NCBI RefSeq assembly: GCF_016859125.1
Contig: NZ_CP069338.1
Coordinates: 3,312,501 to 3,376,500, forward strand
DNA: 64,000 nucleotides
Direction: 5' to 3'
DNA from: Archangium violaceum
GTDB lineage: Bacteria > Myxococcota > Myxococcia > Myxococcales > Myxococcaceae
Notes under the pieces: generated by a model
Database searches by the model: none
What the model was told of the DNA's origin: nothing
Seen by the model: only the letters and a program-made list of their open reading frames with translations
Translations under genes and position numbers: made by a program
Shown: positions 1 through 8,535 of the stretch, piece by piece
Layout: each line of letters begins with the position of its first letter
How positions within the stretch are numbered: position 1 is the first letter of the stretch

Positions 1-46
1 CGCCAAGGGCCGCAAGCGCCTGGTGGTCTCCGCTTACAAGAAGTAG
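1..46 (+). CDS. rpmH: 50S ribosomal protein L34, 3' end only
   Basis: The first 46 bases read, in the frame starting at base 2, as AKGRKRLVVSAYKK followed by TAG. This is the basic C-terminal tail of ribosomal protein L34, whose usual ending is RRAKGRKRL plus a few residues. The start of the gene lies outside the window. Its position 13 bases before rnpA is the classic bacterial rpmH-rnpA arrangement next to the replication origin, which supports the call despite the short fragment. Confidence 0.85.
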   Translation, partial: AKGRKRLVVSAYKK

Positions 47-59
47 CCGGGACGCTCGC

Positions 60-461
60 GTGAAGGCCGAGGGCCAGGCGCCACCTCGCGACGAGCGCTT
101 TCCCAAGGCCCTGCGCCTGCTCCGGCGGCGCGAGTTCCTCGAGGTCCAGGAGAACGGTCAGAAGATTCCCTCCGACTGTCTCCTGGGGCTCGCCAGGCCC
201 AACGGACGGCCCTACAGCCGCGTGGGCCTCACCGTCTCCACCAAGGTGGGCAATGCCGTGGTGCGTGCCCGCCTGCGTCGGCTCCTGCGAGAGCTCTTCC
301 GCAAGCGCCGCCAGCAATGGCCTTCCGGTGTGGACGTAGTCCTGGTCGTGCGTCAGTCCGCCAAGGACGCATCCTTCCCGGAAATGTCGCGCGCCTTCGA
401 TGGAGTCACCCGCAAGCTGCAGAGGTTGTTTCCGTCAGGCCCCCGGGAGTCCGCCCGATGA
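60..461 (+). CDS. rnpA: Ribonuclease P protein component
   Basis: 133-residue basic protein subunit of RNase P, which helps the catalytic RNA remove 5' leaders from pre-tRNAs. The family core is visible: an FLEVQENG segment near residue 26, then [25 protein letters not shown] (residues about 54-78, written here only to locate the signature helix). The family's RNR motif normally reads R-N-R; here it reads R-A-R, so the conserved Asn is replaced. The start is GTG, 13 bases after the L34 stop. The stop overlaps the yidD start (ATGA), indicating translational coupling. Part of the rpmH-rnpA-yidD-yidC-jag-mnmE series. Confidence 0.93.
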   Translation: MKAEGQAPPRDERFPKALRLLRRREFLEVQENGQKIPSDCLLGLARPNGRPYSRVGLTVSTKVGNAVVRARLRRLLRELFRKRRQQWPSGVDVVLVVRQSAKDASFPEMSRAFDGVTRKLQRLFPSGPRESAR

Positions 462-676
462 GCCCGCTCGCCTACCTGCTCGCGCTCCCCATCCGTTTCT
501 ACAAGCGGTGGCTGTCGCCGTTGCTGCCCCCGGCCTGCCGCTTCCACCCCACCTGCTCCGTGTACGCCCTGGAGGCGCTGAAGAAGCATGGTGCCCTCCG
601 CGGTGTGCGCCTCATCGTCTGGCGCCTGCTGCGCTGCCAGCCCTTCCACCCCGGCGGCTTCGACCCCGTTCCCTGA
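458..676 (+). CDS. yidD: Membrane protein insertion efficiency factor YidD
   Basis: 72-residue small protein of the YidD family, thought to assist YidC-dependent membrane protein insertion. The diagnostic motifs are present: an amphipathic N-terminal helix with [12 protein letters not shown], then [15 protein letters not shown] near residues 29-43, and the C-terminal [14 protein letters not shown]. The start ATG at 458 overlaps the rnpA stop by 4 bases. A longer in-frame reading from upstream exists, but it would overlap rnpA extensively and lacks family similarity. yidC follows 13 bases downstream. Confidence 0.93.
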   Translation: MSPLAYLLALPIRFYKRWLSPLLPPACRFHPTCSVYALEALKKHGALRGVRLIVWRLLRCQPFHPGGFDPVP

Positions 677-689
677 CCGCCTCTCTTAT

Positions 690-2540
690 ATGAACGATCT
701 GGATCCGCTCTCGCCCAACTCGGCTGACTCCCAACGGCGACTGCTGGTGGCACTCGCGCTCGCGATGGGCCTCACCTTCGCCTACACCTTCCTCCTCTCG
801 AAAAACGCGCCACCGCCCGAGGCCGGAGTCGCGGACGCCGGGCAGATGGTCGCCGCCACCGACGCGGGCACACCCGCTCCCACCGCCGGTGGGGACACGG
901 GGACGGCGGGGACGCCGCCGCCCGCCGGGACGGGCACCGAGGGGGCCGTGGCCGACGCCGCGCCGCCTCCGCCCGTGCGCACGCTGAACTTCGAGCGTCA
1001 GTGGGCGCACTACACCTTCTCCACCCAGGGCGCGGGCCTCACCTCGGCGGTGCTCCAGGGCGAGAAGATGCGCGAGCAGCAGCAGGTCTCCATCGCCGAG
1101 GGCTACAAGCTGCTCTTCGGGGGCAAGGTGCCGCCGCCGCCTCAGATGAACCTGGCGCAGCCGGTGCAGGGCCAGGCGCTGCCGCTGGCCATCTCCATCA
1201 CGGGCCCCCAGCCCCTGCCGGCCGACGCGCGCTACGCGGTGGCCGAGACGGACGCGAGCCAGGGCGCCACCACCTTCACCACGCGCCAGGGGCCGTGGGA
1301 GGTGACCAAGAGCATCCAGTGGCCGAAGGAGGGCTTCGAGCTCCTCTACACCCTCGAGGTGAAGAACGTCTCGGGGCAGCCGGTCACCGGTGAGCTGCAG
1401 GTGCACTACAACCGCGCCATCAGCCCGGACAGCGAGCACGCCCCGTCCTTCTTCGGCGGCGTGGGCAACCTCAGCTACGCCTCGTGCCACGTGGGCGAGG
1501 AGAAGCACAAGCTGGCGCCGGATCAGGGTCAGCCGGAGCCGGAGGAGCTGCGCGGCCCGGTGCACTTCTTCGGCATCGACCAGCAGTACTTCCTCTCCGC
1601 GCTCTACCCGCTCGAGGGCGCGCAGCAGGGCCGCTGCGAGCTCGTGGCCACCCCCGAGGCGCGCGGCGTCGTCGCCAGCTTCCCGCTCACCGCCGCCGCC
1701 GGCCAGACGGTGACGTACCGCTTCGGCGGCTACCTGGGGCCGAAGGATCCGGACCTGCTCGGCGCCGTGCCCGGCCCGGCCGTGCGCGAGGCCGCCGGCC
1801 TCACCGCCTCCGCCTACGCCCCTCAGCTCACGGAGACGATCGACTACGGCATGTGGGCGGTCATCGCCAAGCTGCTGGTCACCATCATGAAGTTCTTCCA
1901 CGGCCTGGTGGGCAACTGGGGCGTGGCCGTCATCCTGCTCACCGTGTTGGTGAAGACGCTCCTCTTGCCCCTCACCCACCGCTCCATGGTCAGCATGGAG
2001 GCCATGAAGAAGCTCCAGCCGCGCGTGGATGAGATTCGCAAGAAGTACGCGGACGACCGCGAGCGGCAGAACCTGGAGATGATGAAGGTCTACCAGGAGA
2101 ACAAGGTGAATCCGCTCGGTGGCTGTCTGCCGATGCTCATCCAGATGCCCGTGTGGATCGCCCTCTTCACCGCCCTGCGCAACAGCTACGAAATCTACCA
2201 GGAGCCCTTCTTCGGTCCGGTGTGGCGCGACCTCACCTACAAGGATCCGACCTACCTGCTGCCGCTCGCGCTGGGCGTCAGCATGATCATCACCCAGAAG
2301 CTCCAGCCGCAGATGGGAGACCCGGCCCAGGCGAAGATCATGACCTGGTTCGTCCCCATCCTCTTCACCGCCACGCTGCTCAACTACCCGGCCGGTCTGG
2401 CGCTCTACATCTTCACCAACAACATCCTCTCCATCGCGCAGCAGTACGGCCTGAGGAAGTGGCTGGAGAAGCGCGGCGGCGGAAGCGGCGGACTGCCGGC
2501 GGGCACGGCCACGGCCACGGCGGGAGGCAAGCGCAAGTGA
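690..2540 (+). CDS. yidC: Membrane protein insertase YidC
   Basis: 616-residue inner-membrane insertase of the Oxa1/YidC/Alb3 family. Residues about 15-33 form the first transmembrane helix. A proline/alanine/glycine-rich linker (about 38-95) leads to the large periplasmic beta-sandwich domain typical of Gram-negative YidC. From about residue 395 the insertase core begins, with GNWGVAVILLTVLVK, the cytoplasmic hairpin (MEAMKKLQPRVDEIRKKY), and NPLGGCLPMLIQMPVW. The conserved Arg of the hydrophilic groove is plausible within KTLLLPLTHRS. The short C-terminus is Gly-rich. ATG 690 is chosen because it directly precedes the first membrane helix. The stop overlaps the next gene (GTGA). Confidence 0.95.
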   Translation: MNDLDPLSPNSADSQRRLLVALALAMGLTFAYTFLLSKNAPPPEAGVADAGQMVAATDAGTPAPTAGGDTGTAGTPPPAGTGTEGAVADAAPPPPVRTLNFERQWAHYTFSTQGAGLTSAVLQGEKMREQQQVSIAEGYKLLFGGKVPPPPQMNLAQPVQGQALPLAISITGPQPLPADARYAVAETDASQGATTFTTRQGPWEVTKSIQWPKEGFELLYTLEVKNVSGQPVTGELQVHYNRAISPDSEHAPSFFGGVGNLSYASCHVGEEKHKLAPDQGQPEPEELRGPVHFFGIDQQYFLSALYPLEGAQQGRCELVATPEARGVVASFPLTAAAGQTVTYRFGGYLGPKDPDLLGAVPGPAVREAAGLTASAYAPQLTETIDYGMWAVIAKLLVTIMKFFHGLVGNWGVAVILLTVLVKTLLLPLTHRSMVSMEAMKKLQPRVDEIRKKYADDRERQNLEMMKVYQENKVNPLGGCLPMLIQMPVWIALFTALRNSYEIYQEPFFGPVWRDLTYKDPTYLLPLALGVSMIITQKLQPQMGDPAQAKIMTWFVPILFTATLLNYPAGLALYIFTNNILSIAQQYGLRKWLEKRGGGSGGLPAGTATATAGGKRK

Positions 2541-3346
2541 GCGACGTGCAGGCACCCGAGGCTTCCCCTTCTTCGGCCACCGCGGGCGCCGAGCTGCGCG
2601 CCCGCGTGGAGCGGCTCCTCACCGACATCCTCGGGATGATGGGCTTTCCCGCCCGGCTCGACTTCAAGGACGCCAGCGATGGCAGTCTCGCGGTCGCCCT
2701 GCACTTCCAGGGCGAGCCGCCTCCCGGCGTCGAGTCCGGCAAGCGCAGCCAGGTGGTGGACTCGTTGCAGTTCCTCCTCAACAAGATGCTCCACCGCCCG
2801 GGCGCCGAGCGGCGCTTCGTGCTCGTGGGCGCCGGCGTCCACCCGGAGCCTCGCGGCGAGCGCTTGAAGCGGGAGCAGGCCGCGGCCCAGGCCACCCCCG
2901 CTCCCCAGGCCGTGGAGGCGGCGCCACGGCCCGTCCCCGCGCCGCAGCAGCAGCCCCGGAAGCAGCAGGCTCCGGCTCCGCAGCAACAGGCCAAACCGGC
3001 TCGGGGACAGGCCGCGTCGCAGCAGCAGGCGAAGGCCGCCCCGGCCCGGACCGTCGAGTCCGACGAGCGCTCCCTCGAGGTGACCGAGGATGCGGCCTTG
3101 AAGGAGGCCGCCCGCAAGCTCGCCGAGCGGTCGGCCACGTTGGGCCGTTTCTATGCCCTCGTTACAGTGAAGCCAGAAGACCGCGCGCGCGTCCTGAATG
3201 CCGTGGAGGGCGTGCCGGGGGTGAAGGTCTCTTGCGAAGGCGAGGGCCACAACCGGCGCGTGGTGTTCACCCCGGAGAAGCCCGCCCCGCTCCCCAAGCG
3301 GAGCATGCTGCCGGAGGACGATGACGAGGATGACCTCGAGGGCTGA
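2537..3346 (+). CDS. jag: RNA-binding protein Jag/KhpB (KH-R3H)
   Basis: 269 residues, starting at GTG 2537 inside the yidC stop. Residues about 10-110 match the Jag KH-II domain (ERLLTDILGMMGF at the start; GKRSQVVDSLQFLLNKMLHR near 75-95, where the GxxG loop is degenerate). Residues about 180-240 match an R3H domain, ending in the typical GEGHNRRVVFTPE. The two are separated by an unusually long Gln/Pro/Ala-rich linker of about 70 residues (about 113-175). The tail is acidic (DDDEDD). The protein is a KH/R3H RNA-binding regulator of cell envelope and division in other bacteria; the role here is by homology. The N-terminal Jag_N domain is not evident. Confidence 0.88.
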   Translation: MSDVQAPEASPSSATAGAELRARVERLLTDILGMMGFPARLDFKDASDGSLAVALHFQGEPPPGVESGKRSQVVDSLQFLLNKMLHRPGAERRFVLVGAGVHPEPRGERLKREQAAAQATPAPQAVEAAPRPVPAPQQQPRKQQAPAPQQQAKPARGQAASQQQAKAAPARTVESDERSLEVTEDAALKEAARKLAERSATLGRFYALVTVKPEDRARVLNAVEGVPGVKVSCEGEGHNRRVVFTPEKPAPLPKRSMLPEDDDEDDLEG

Positions 3347-3379
3347 GTCCCTCGGGGCCCACCGACGAAAGGGCATGGA

Positions 3380-3613
3380 ATGGGCAAGGCCAAGTCGCTC
3401 AAGGACAAGCTATACGGAGCGGCCGTGCTGAAGATGAGCTTCCGGTTGCGAGGTGACGAGGAGTCTCCCGCCTTCAAGTTCGTTTACCCCGGTGTGCTGC
3501 GTGACCTGGAGCTCGAGGACGCCGCCGTCGAGAGGTACATCAACGAGAACCGCGAGGCCGTCGAGCGCGCCGCTCGGGGCTCCTCTCCCGCGCCGCAGGG
3601 CGAGCGGGGCTAG
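3380..3613 (+). CDS. Small conserved-looking protein, function unknown
   Basis: 77 residues, starting ATG with a purine-rich stretch (AAAGGG) 6 bases upstream. The sequence is soluble and charged: a basic N-terminus (MGKAKSLKDKLYGAAVLK), a central hydrophobic/aromatic patch (AFKFVYPGVLRDLELED) and a helical, acidic C-terminus. I do not recognise a family. It lies 33 bases after jag on the same strand, so it is probably the last gene of the rnpA-jag transcription unit. Codon use and third-position GC resemble its neighbours, supporting a real gene. Confidence 0.6.
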   Translation: MGKAKSLKDKLYGAAVLKMSFRLRGDEESPAFKFVYPGVLRDLELEDAAVERYINENREAVERAARGSSPAPQGERG

Positions 3614-3622
3614 TCCCCGGGT

Positions 3623-3640
3623 CCGACGCCCTGGCGTCGG
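3623..3640 (+). terminator. GC-rich hairpin after the jag unit
   Basis: CCGACGCC and GGCGTCGG form a perfect 8-base inverted repeat separated by CT, 10 bases after the stop of the small gene ending at 3613. It is followed by G-rich DNA, not a T-run, so it is at best an atypical or Rho-assisted terminator. Confidence 0.35.
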
Positions 3641-3797
3641 GGGGCTCTGTCGGCCGGCGGTCTTCACCGGTCCCGGGCCGCCACTGGTGGACGTTCCCAC
3701 CGTCGTCCAGCGGTGGTGGGCCCTCCTTCGGCTGGACGCACGTGGACGGCGCACCTAGCTCGTGCGTCGTGCCCCCCTGGGCACAGGAGGGCTGTCC

Positions 3798-4979
3798 ATG
3801 CGGCGCCGAGTCGTTCTCTCCCTGGCCATGTTGATGACGTCCCTTTGTGCCTGTTCGAGTGGCAGGGGAGAACCCGGTCCCCAGGGAGCGCCGGGTCCGG
3901 CGGGCGAGAACGTCGTCGGGCCGAAGGGAGATCCAGGTCCCAAGGGGGACCCCGGACCCATGGGCCCTCCGGGCAACTTCGCCCGCATCCGCGTCGTGCC
4001 GCCAGGCGACAACCCGCTCATCGGCGGCGAGAACCTGCGCAACGCCGTCCAGTCCATCACCAAGGTCTCCGCCGAGGAGCCGTGGCTCGTCCTCGTCGAG
4101 CCCGGGGTGTTCGACCTGGGAGCCGAGGGGCTGGAGTTGCGGCCGTACATCCACGTCCAGGGCTCGGGACAGGCGCTCACCCTCGTGCGCTCCCACGCCC
4201 CGGGGCCCACGGTGGTGGGCGTGGACCATACGGAGCTGCGCTCGCTCACCGTGGAGCACACGGGCGGCGCGGGCGAGGCCGTGGCGCTCTCCACCGCCTC
4301 GTCCCTGTTCCGCGCGCGCGACGTGGTGGCCCTCGCTCGTGACGGACAGCAGCGCACCGTCGCCATCCAGTCCTCCGCCGGCCCGGGCCCCGGTGGCTTC
4401 GAGCGCGTCCAGGCGCTCGCCTCCTCCTCCCAGGGCGACACCGTGGGCTTCTCGTGCGAGGGGTGCACCGCGAAGCTCACGGGCTCCACGTTCCTCGGGC
4501 AGGGTGGCAACCGGGCCCTCGGCGTCTCCGTGCGCCAGGGCGCCCTGGAGCTGTGGGACTCCTTCGCCACCGGCGCGGACGGCGGCGCGGAGAGCACCGG
4601 TGTGGAGGCCGTGGGTGCTTCCTCCGTGGTGCTCGTCCGTGCCGAGCTCTCCGGCGCGAATGGCGGCGTCTCCACCGGGCTGCGCCTGACGTCGTCCCCC
4701 GCCTCCGTGCGGGACAGCACCGTCTCGGGCTCCGGTGCCTCGGGGCGGCAGGCTCGCGCCCTGGAGGTGAGCCGCGCCGACTCCGGCTCCTACTCCGTGG
4801 ACGTGCAGCGCTCCACCCTCTCCGGCGGCGGCAACTCCGTGTTCGGCGCCGAGGGCTACGTCATCCGCATCGGCGGCTCCCAACTCCGTGGTGGGAACGT
4901 GGGCGGCAATGGCAATGTGTCCTGCAACGGTTCCTACGACGAGAACTTCTTCTCCCCCACCCCGCCCGCGTGCCCGTAG
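3798..4979 (+). CDS. Lipoprotein with collagen-like repeat and beta-helix domain
   Basis: 393 residues. AGGAGG at 3785-3790, 7 bases before ATG 3798, fixes the start and discards a GTG 36 bases upstream. The N-terminus is a lipoprotein signal (MRRRVVLSLAMLM then LCAC, with Cys at residue about 20). Residues about 25-55 are Gly-X-Y triplets (GEPGPQGAPGPAG, GPKGDPGPKGDPGPMGPPG), i.e. a collagen-like stalk. The rest consists of repeated short beta-strand/turn units rich in G, S and V (LRSLTVEHTGGAGEAV and similar), typical of a right-handed parallel beta-helix (DUF1565-like). Likely an outer-surface lipoprotein; the ligand is unknown. It separates jag from mnmE in an otherwise conserved block. 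Confidence 0.75.
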   Translation: MRRRVVLSLAMLMTSLCACSSGRGEPGPQGAPGPAGENVVGPKGDPGPKGDPGPMGPPGNFARIRVVPPGDNPLIGGENLRNAVQSITKVSAEEPWLVLVEPGVFDLGAEGLELRPYIHVQGSGQALTLVRSHAPGPTVVGVDHTELRSLTVEHTGGAGEAVALSTASSLFRARDVVALARDGQQRTVAIQSSAGPGPGGFERVQALASSSQGDTVGFSCEGCTAKLTGSTFLGQGGNRALGVSVRQGALELWDSFATGADGGAESTGVEAVGASSVVLVRAELSGANGGVSTGLRLTSSPASVRDSTVSGSGASGRQARALEVSRADSGSYSVDVQRSTLSGGGNSVFGAEGYVIRIGGSQLRGGNVGGNGNVSCNGSYDENFFSPTPPACP

Positions 4980-4983
4980 TCGC

Positions 4984-6324
4984 ATGAGCTCCCCGCCCGC
5001 CACCCTCGCCGCGCTCGCCACCGCTCCCGCCGCCGGTGCCGTCGGCATCCTCCGCCTCTCCGGCCCCGCCGCCCTCGAGGCCGGGCGCATGCTCGCTCCC
5101 GGCGTCCCCGCCTCTCCCTCGCCCCGGCACGCGTACCTGGCCTCCTTCGTCGATGCCTCCGGCGCCGTGCTCGACTCGGGACTGTTCCTCTACTTCCGCG
5201 CGCCCCACTCCTTCACCGGCGAGGACGTCGTCGAGCTCCAGGCCCATGGCAGCCCCCGGCTCCTGCGCATGTTGCTCTCCCGCGCGCTCGAGCACCCCGC
5301 CGTGCGCCCCGCCGGGCCCGGTGAGTTCACCCGGCGCGCCTTCCTGAATGGGCGCATCGACCTCACCCGCGCCGAGGCCGTCGCCGACCTGGTCGCCGCG
5401 GACTCGGAGGCCGCCGTCCGCGCCGCCGCCGCGGGCCTCGCCGGAGCGCTGGCCTCGCGGCTCCGGGGCCTCGAGGAGCCCCTGCGCTCGCTCCACGCGG
5501 ACCTCGAGGGCGTGTTGAACTTCCCCGAGGAGGCAGAGGGCGCCGACGAGGGCGCGGGCGCGCGTGTCGCCGAGCTGCGCGCCGCCGCGGACGCCCTGCT
5601 CGCCGAGGTGGGACGCGGACGGCTCGTGCGCCGGGGCGCCCGGGTGGCCCTGTATGGGCCCGTGAACGCGGGCAAGTCCACGCTGTTCAACCGGCTCGTG
5701 GGTGAGGAGCGCGCCCTCGTCGACGAGGAGCCGGGCACCACGCGCGACGTGCTGGAGGCCCGCGTCGAGTGGGAGGGACTCGGCGTCACCCTGCTCGACA
5801 CCGCCGGGCTGCGCGAGTCTCCCGGACGCATCGAGGCGCTCGGAATCGCCCGCACGCGCGAGGTGCTCGCCACCGTGGACCTCGCGGTGCTCGTGCTTCC
5901 TCCCGAGGCGGATGAGGCGGAGGCCCAACGATGGCTTCGCGAGGCCGGGGTCACGGCCGTGCTGCGTGTGGCGGGCAAGTGTGACGTCCGGGGAGTTGTG
6001 GAGAAGTTGGGGACGGAGCAGGCCGTGTCCGTCAGCGGGCTCACCGGCGAGGGCGTGGAGCGGCTGCGTTCCGAGATGCTCTCGCGCTTGTGGGGCGGTG
6101 GAGCGCCCTCCGCCGTCGCCCTCGTCTCCGAGCGTCACGCGGATGCCCTCCGGCGCACCGCCGAGGCCCTGTCGCGCGCCGAGAGCGCCTGCCGCTTCTC
6201 CACGCTCGAGGTCGTCTCCGGCGAGGTCGGCCTCGCCCTCGAGTCGCTCGGCGAGGTGTCCGGCACCTGCGCCTCCGAGGCCCTGCTCGACGCCATCTTC
6301 CAGCGCTTCTGTATCGGGAAGTAG
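4984..6324 (+). CDS. mnmE: tRNA modification GTPase MnmE (TrmE)
   Basis: 446 residues. With MnmG, MnmE makes 5-carboxymethylaminomethyluridine at tRNA wobble U34. It has an N-terminal folate-binding domain (residues about 4-115), a helical domain, an embedded G domain (about 215-365) and the invariant C-terminal CIGK. G1 is GPVNAGKSTLFN with the potassium-coordinating Asn; G3 is DTAG; GTTRD marks the switch. The G4 box, normally NKxD, reads GKCD here, so the base-specificity Asn is replaced by Gly. ATG 4984 lies 4 bases after the preceding stop and aligns with the family start. Confidence 0.95.
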   Translation: MSSPPATLAALATAPAAGAVGILRLSGPAALEAGRMLAPGVPASPSPRHAYLASFVDASGAVLDSGLFLYFRAPHSFTGEDVVELQAHGSPRLLRMLLSRALEHPAVRPAGPGEFTRRAFLNGRIDLTRAEAVADLVAADSEAAVRAAAAGLAGALASRLRGLEEPLRSLHADLEGVLNFPEEAEGADEGAGARVAELRAAADALLAEVGRGRLVRRGARVALYGPVNAGKSTLFNRLVGEERALVDEEPGTTRDVLEARVEWEGLGVTLLDTAGLRESPGRIEALGIARTREVLATVDLAVLVLPPEADEAEAQRWLREAGVTAVLRVAGKCDVRGVVEKLGTEQAVSVSGLTGEGVERLRSEMLSRLWGGGAPSAVALVSERHADALRRTAEALSRAESACRFSTLEVVSGEVGLALESLGEVSGTCASEALLDAIFQRFCIGK

Positions 6325-6409
6325 ACACCCGCTCCCCGGCCCGGGGGATGTCAGACCCCTCCTTAGACTGCTTCCCCTGCCCGGCCCACCAGGGCCGTAG
6401 GAGGACAGG

Positions 6410-7003
6410 GTGATTCCGATGTGCAACAGCCAGGCGGCGTACTCGGCTCTCGAGGCGCTGCCCATGGGATGGGTTGGGGAAATCGTCGACGAGGAGCTGG
6501 TGGCTTCGCCCCGGCCGGCGCCAGTCCAGGCCCGTGCCGCCTTCATGTTGGGAGTAGAGCTCGGTGAACGGTTCGACCCGCGGCGCGGTGGGTCCGGCCG
6601 CTGGTGCTTCCTGCGTGCCCCCGAGTTGCGGCTCGGCCACGATGTGCTCGTCCCGGACCTCGCCGGTTGGCGCCGGGACAGGCTCTCCGAGGCGCCCACG
6701 CCGGATGCGCCCTTCCTCACACTCGCGCCGGATTGGATCTGCGAGGTGCTCGCGCCCTCCACCGCCGCGCTCGACCGCACCCGCAAGCTGCCGGCCTATG
6801 CCCGCGCTGGCGTGTCCCACGTGTGGCTCGTGGACCCCTCCGCGCGCACGCTCGAGGTGTTCCAGCGCGTCAAGCGCGGCTGGCTGCTCGTCGACACCTA
6901 CGAGGGCGACGCCATCGTCCGCGCCGAGCCCTTCGCCTCGCTCCCGCTGGAGCTCTCCTCGCTGTGGATGCCCACCGAGAGCTTCCTGGAGCTCGTGCGC
7001 TGA
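6410..7003 (+). CDS. Uma2 family (DUF820) putative PD-(D/E)XK nuclease
   Basis: 197 residues of the Uma2 family, whose fold is that of a restriction endonuclease. The family signature is clear: PDLAGW near residue 84, PDWICEVLAPSTAALDRTRK (about 106-125) and YARAGVSHVWLVDP (about 127-140), giving the acidic and Lys residues of the putative active site. AGGAGG at 6399-6404 sits 5 bases from GTG 6410 and 14 from the alternative ATG 6419, so GTG is preferred. It stands alone between mnmE and a coq4-like gene. Biological substrate unknown; such genes are abundant in cyanobacteria and myxobacteria. Confidence 0.85.
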   Translation: MIPMCNSQAAYSALEALPMGWVGEIVDEELVASPRPAPVQARAAFMLGVELGERFDPRRGGSGRWCFLRAPELRLGHDVLVPDLAGWRRDRLSEAPTPDAPFLTLAPDWICEVLAPSTAALDRTRKLPAYARAGVSHVWLVDPSARTLEVFQRVKRGWLLVDTYEGDAIVRAEPFASLPLELSSLWMPTESFLELVR

Positions 7004-7117
7004 GCACGTGAGGCCCGAGGCGCCCGGTCCACGCCGCCCGCCTGCATGGCGTGCCGGGTGACGGGATTTCCGAGTAGGATTTGAAGGTCCCGCCCGGAAG
7101 GAAATACCGTTGGGGGT

Positions 7118-7840
7118 ATGAGTCGCTCCCTCAACGAGCTCGCGCGCGACCTGACGCGGCGGCGCGCCACCCTGGGTGAGATCATCTCACCGCTTTCCAC
7201 TCCCGAGCTCCTGGCCGCCAGCGATGCCGCCCTGCTCGCGGTGCCGGGCTTCCGGCAGCTCCATGCCGAGCGGTGGGATCCCCCGCTCCCGGAGCCCGAG
7301 GCACTGGCGAAGCTGCCCGCGGGCACGCTCGGCAACTGCTACGCGCGGTACATGGAGCACTACCGGCTGTTCCCCGACTTCTTCCCCATCCAGGCGAAGC
7401 TCGGCGCGGACGCGACGCCCACGCAGTACGCCGTCCACCGGCTCAACAAGTGCCACGACTTCATCCACGTGCTGGGCGCGTACGAGACATCGGACGCGGA
7501 CGAGGTCGCCGTCGAGTCGTTCGTGTTCGGCGTGGCGCCCGTCGCGCTCGCCTCCTTCCTGGCGGAGGCGGCGGTGCATCCGGACATCCAGCGGGATCGG
7601 TACAAGCACCTGCGCGACATCTACTCGGGGCACATCCAGGCGGAGGATTTCGAGCGGGGCGTTGCCGCTGCGGCCCTGTTGGGCGAGCGCTTCGAGACGC
7701 TGTGGGAGGAGCCCCTGGAGTCCCTGCGGCGGAGGCTTGGCCTCTCCGCGCGAGCACCCGAGCACCTGGGCCAGACCGGAGTGAACTCCTGCGGCGGCTA
7801 CACCTCGCTCCCGTTCTTCCATCCCATCCAGCGGACCTGA
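7118..7840 (+). CDS. Coq4-family protein
   Basis: 240 residues related to Coq4, the ubiquinone-biosynthesis protein. The diagnostic metal/ligand motif HDxxH-x11-E is exact: HDFIH followed 12 residues later by Glu in DEVAVES (residues about 109-125). Coq4 has been linked to C1 decarboxylation/hydroxylation of the quinone head group, but bacterial homologues outside quinone operons have unproven roles. Two SDR genes follow on the same strand (20-base gap, then an overlap), suggesting one unit that acts on a shared small molecule. No other quinone gene is nearby. Confidence 0.78.
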   Translation: MSRSLNELARDLTRRRATLGEIISPLSTPELLAASDAALLAVPGFRQLHAERWDPPLPEPEALAKLPAGTLGNCYARYMEHYRLFPDFFPIQAKLGADATPTQYAVHRLNKCHDFIHVLGAYETSDADEVAVESFVFGVAPVALASFLAEAAVHPDIQRDRYKHLRDIYSGHIQAEDFERGVAAAALLGERFETLWEEPLESLRRRLGLSARAPEHLGQTGVNSCGGYTSLPFFHPIQRT

Positions 7841-7860
7841 GCGCCCTATAGTCCCCCCGC

Positions 7861-8535
7861 ATGAGCGCTCGGAATGCGATTGTCGTCGGCGGGACCGGTG
7901 AAATAGGCGGGGCCGTCCTCGCCCGATTCAAGGCGGAGGGCCTGCGCGTCGTGTGCGCGTCGAATGACGTGCAGCAGGAGACAGCGGAGGCCCTTCGCGT
8001 GGACGTCACGGACGAGGCCTCCGTGACCTCGATGTTCGACAGGGCGGAGCAGGCGCTGGGCGGCCCCATCACCCTCCTGGTGAACTGCTCGGGCGTGGGG
8101 GTCTTCGCACCCATTCCGGAGATTTCAGTTCAAGACTGGCGCAAGACGATCGACGTGAACCTGACGGGGGCCTTCATCTGCGCGCGCGAGGCGTTCAAGC
8201 GGATGAAGGCAGCGGGTGGCGGGCGGATCATCCACATGGGCTCCGTGAGTGATCACCTCACCCTGGTGGACAACGCGGCGTATGCCGCGTCCAAGCACGG
8301 GGTTCGAGGCCTGACGGGCGTCTTGAATGAAGAGGGGAAGCCCTACTCCATCCGGGCCACGCTCATCTCCCTGGGCGCCGTCTACACGTCCTTCTGGCAC
8401 TCGCGCCCGGAGTTCAGCCCGGCCGACATGCTGTCCATGGACGAGGTGGCCCAGACCCTCTGGGAGATCGCCCGGAAGCCCTTGAACGTCCGCGTGGATG
8501 AGATCCGACTGCTTCCTCCCAAGGGGGTGCTGTGA
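7861..8535 (+). CDS. SDR family oxidoreductase
   Basis: 224 residues of the classical short-chain dehydrogenase/reductase family. The cofactor-binding loop is VGGTGEIGGAV near residue 10. The NAG-equivalent is NCSGVG (about 78). The catalytic Ser is in HMGSVSDH (about 126), with YAASKHG (about 141-147) supplying Tyr and Lys. Starts ATG 20 bases after the Coq4-like gene. The stop TGA overlaps the next SDR start (TGATG), so the two SDRs are probably translated together. Substrate cannot be told from sequence. The NNAG motif is replaced by NCSG, which is unusual but tolerated. Confidence 0.83.
   Translation: MSARNAIVVGGTGEIGGAVLARFKAEGLRVVCASNDVQQETAEALRVDVTDEASVTSMFDRAEQALGGPITLLVNCSGVGVFAPIPEISVQDWRKTIDVNLTGAFICAREAFKRMKAAGGGRIIHMGSVSDHLTLVDNAAYAASKHGVRGLTGVLNEEGKPYSIRATLISLGAVYTSFWHSRPEFSPADMLSMDEVAQTLWEIARKPLNVRVDEIRLLPPKGVL

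Noticed and set aside
612-2555. 647-codon open frame antisense to yidC
   Set aside because: His/Arg/Gly-rich composition with no domain, created by the strong third-position GC bias of yidC on the other strand.
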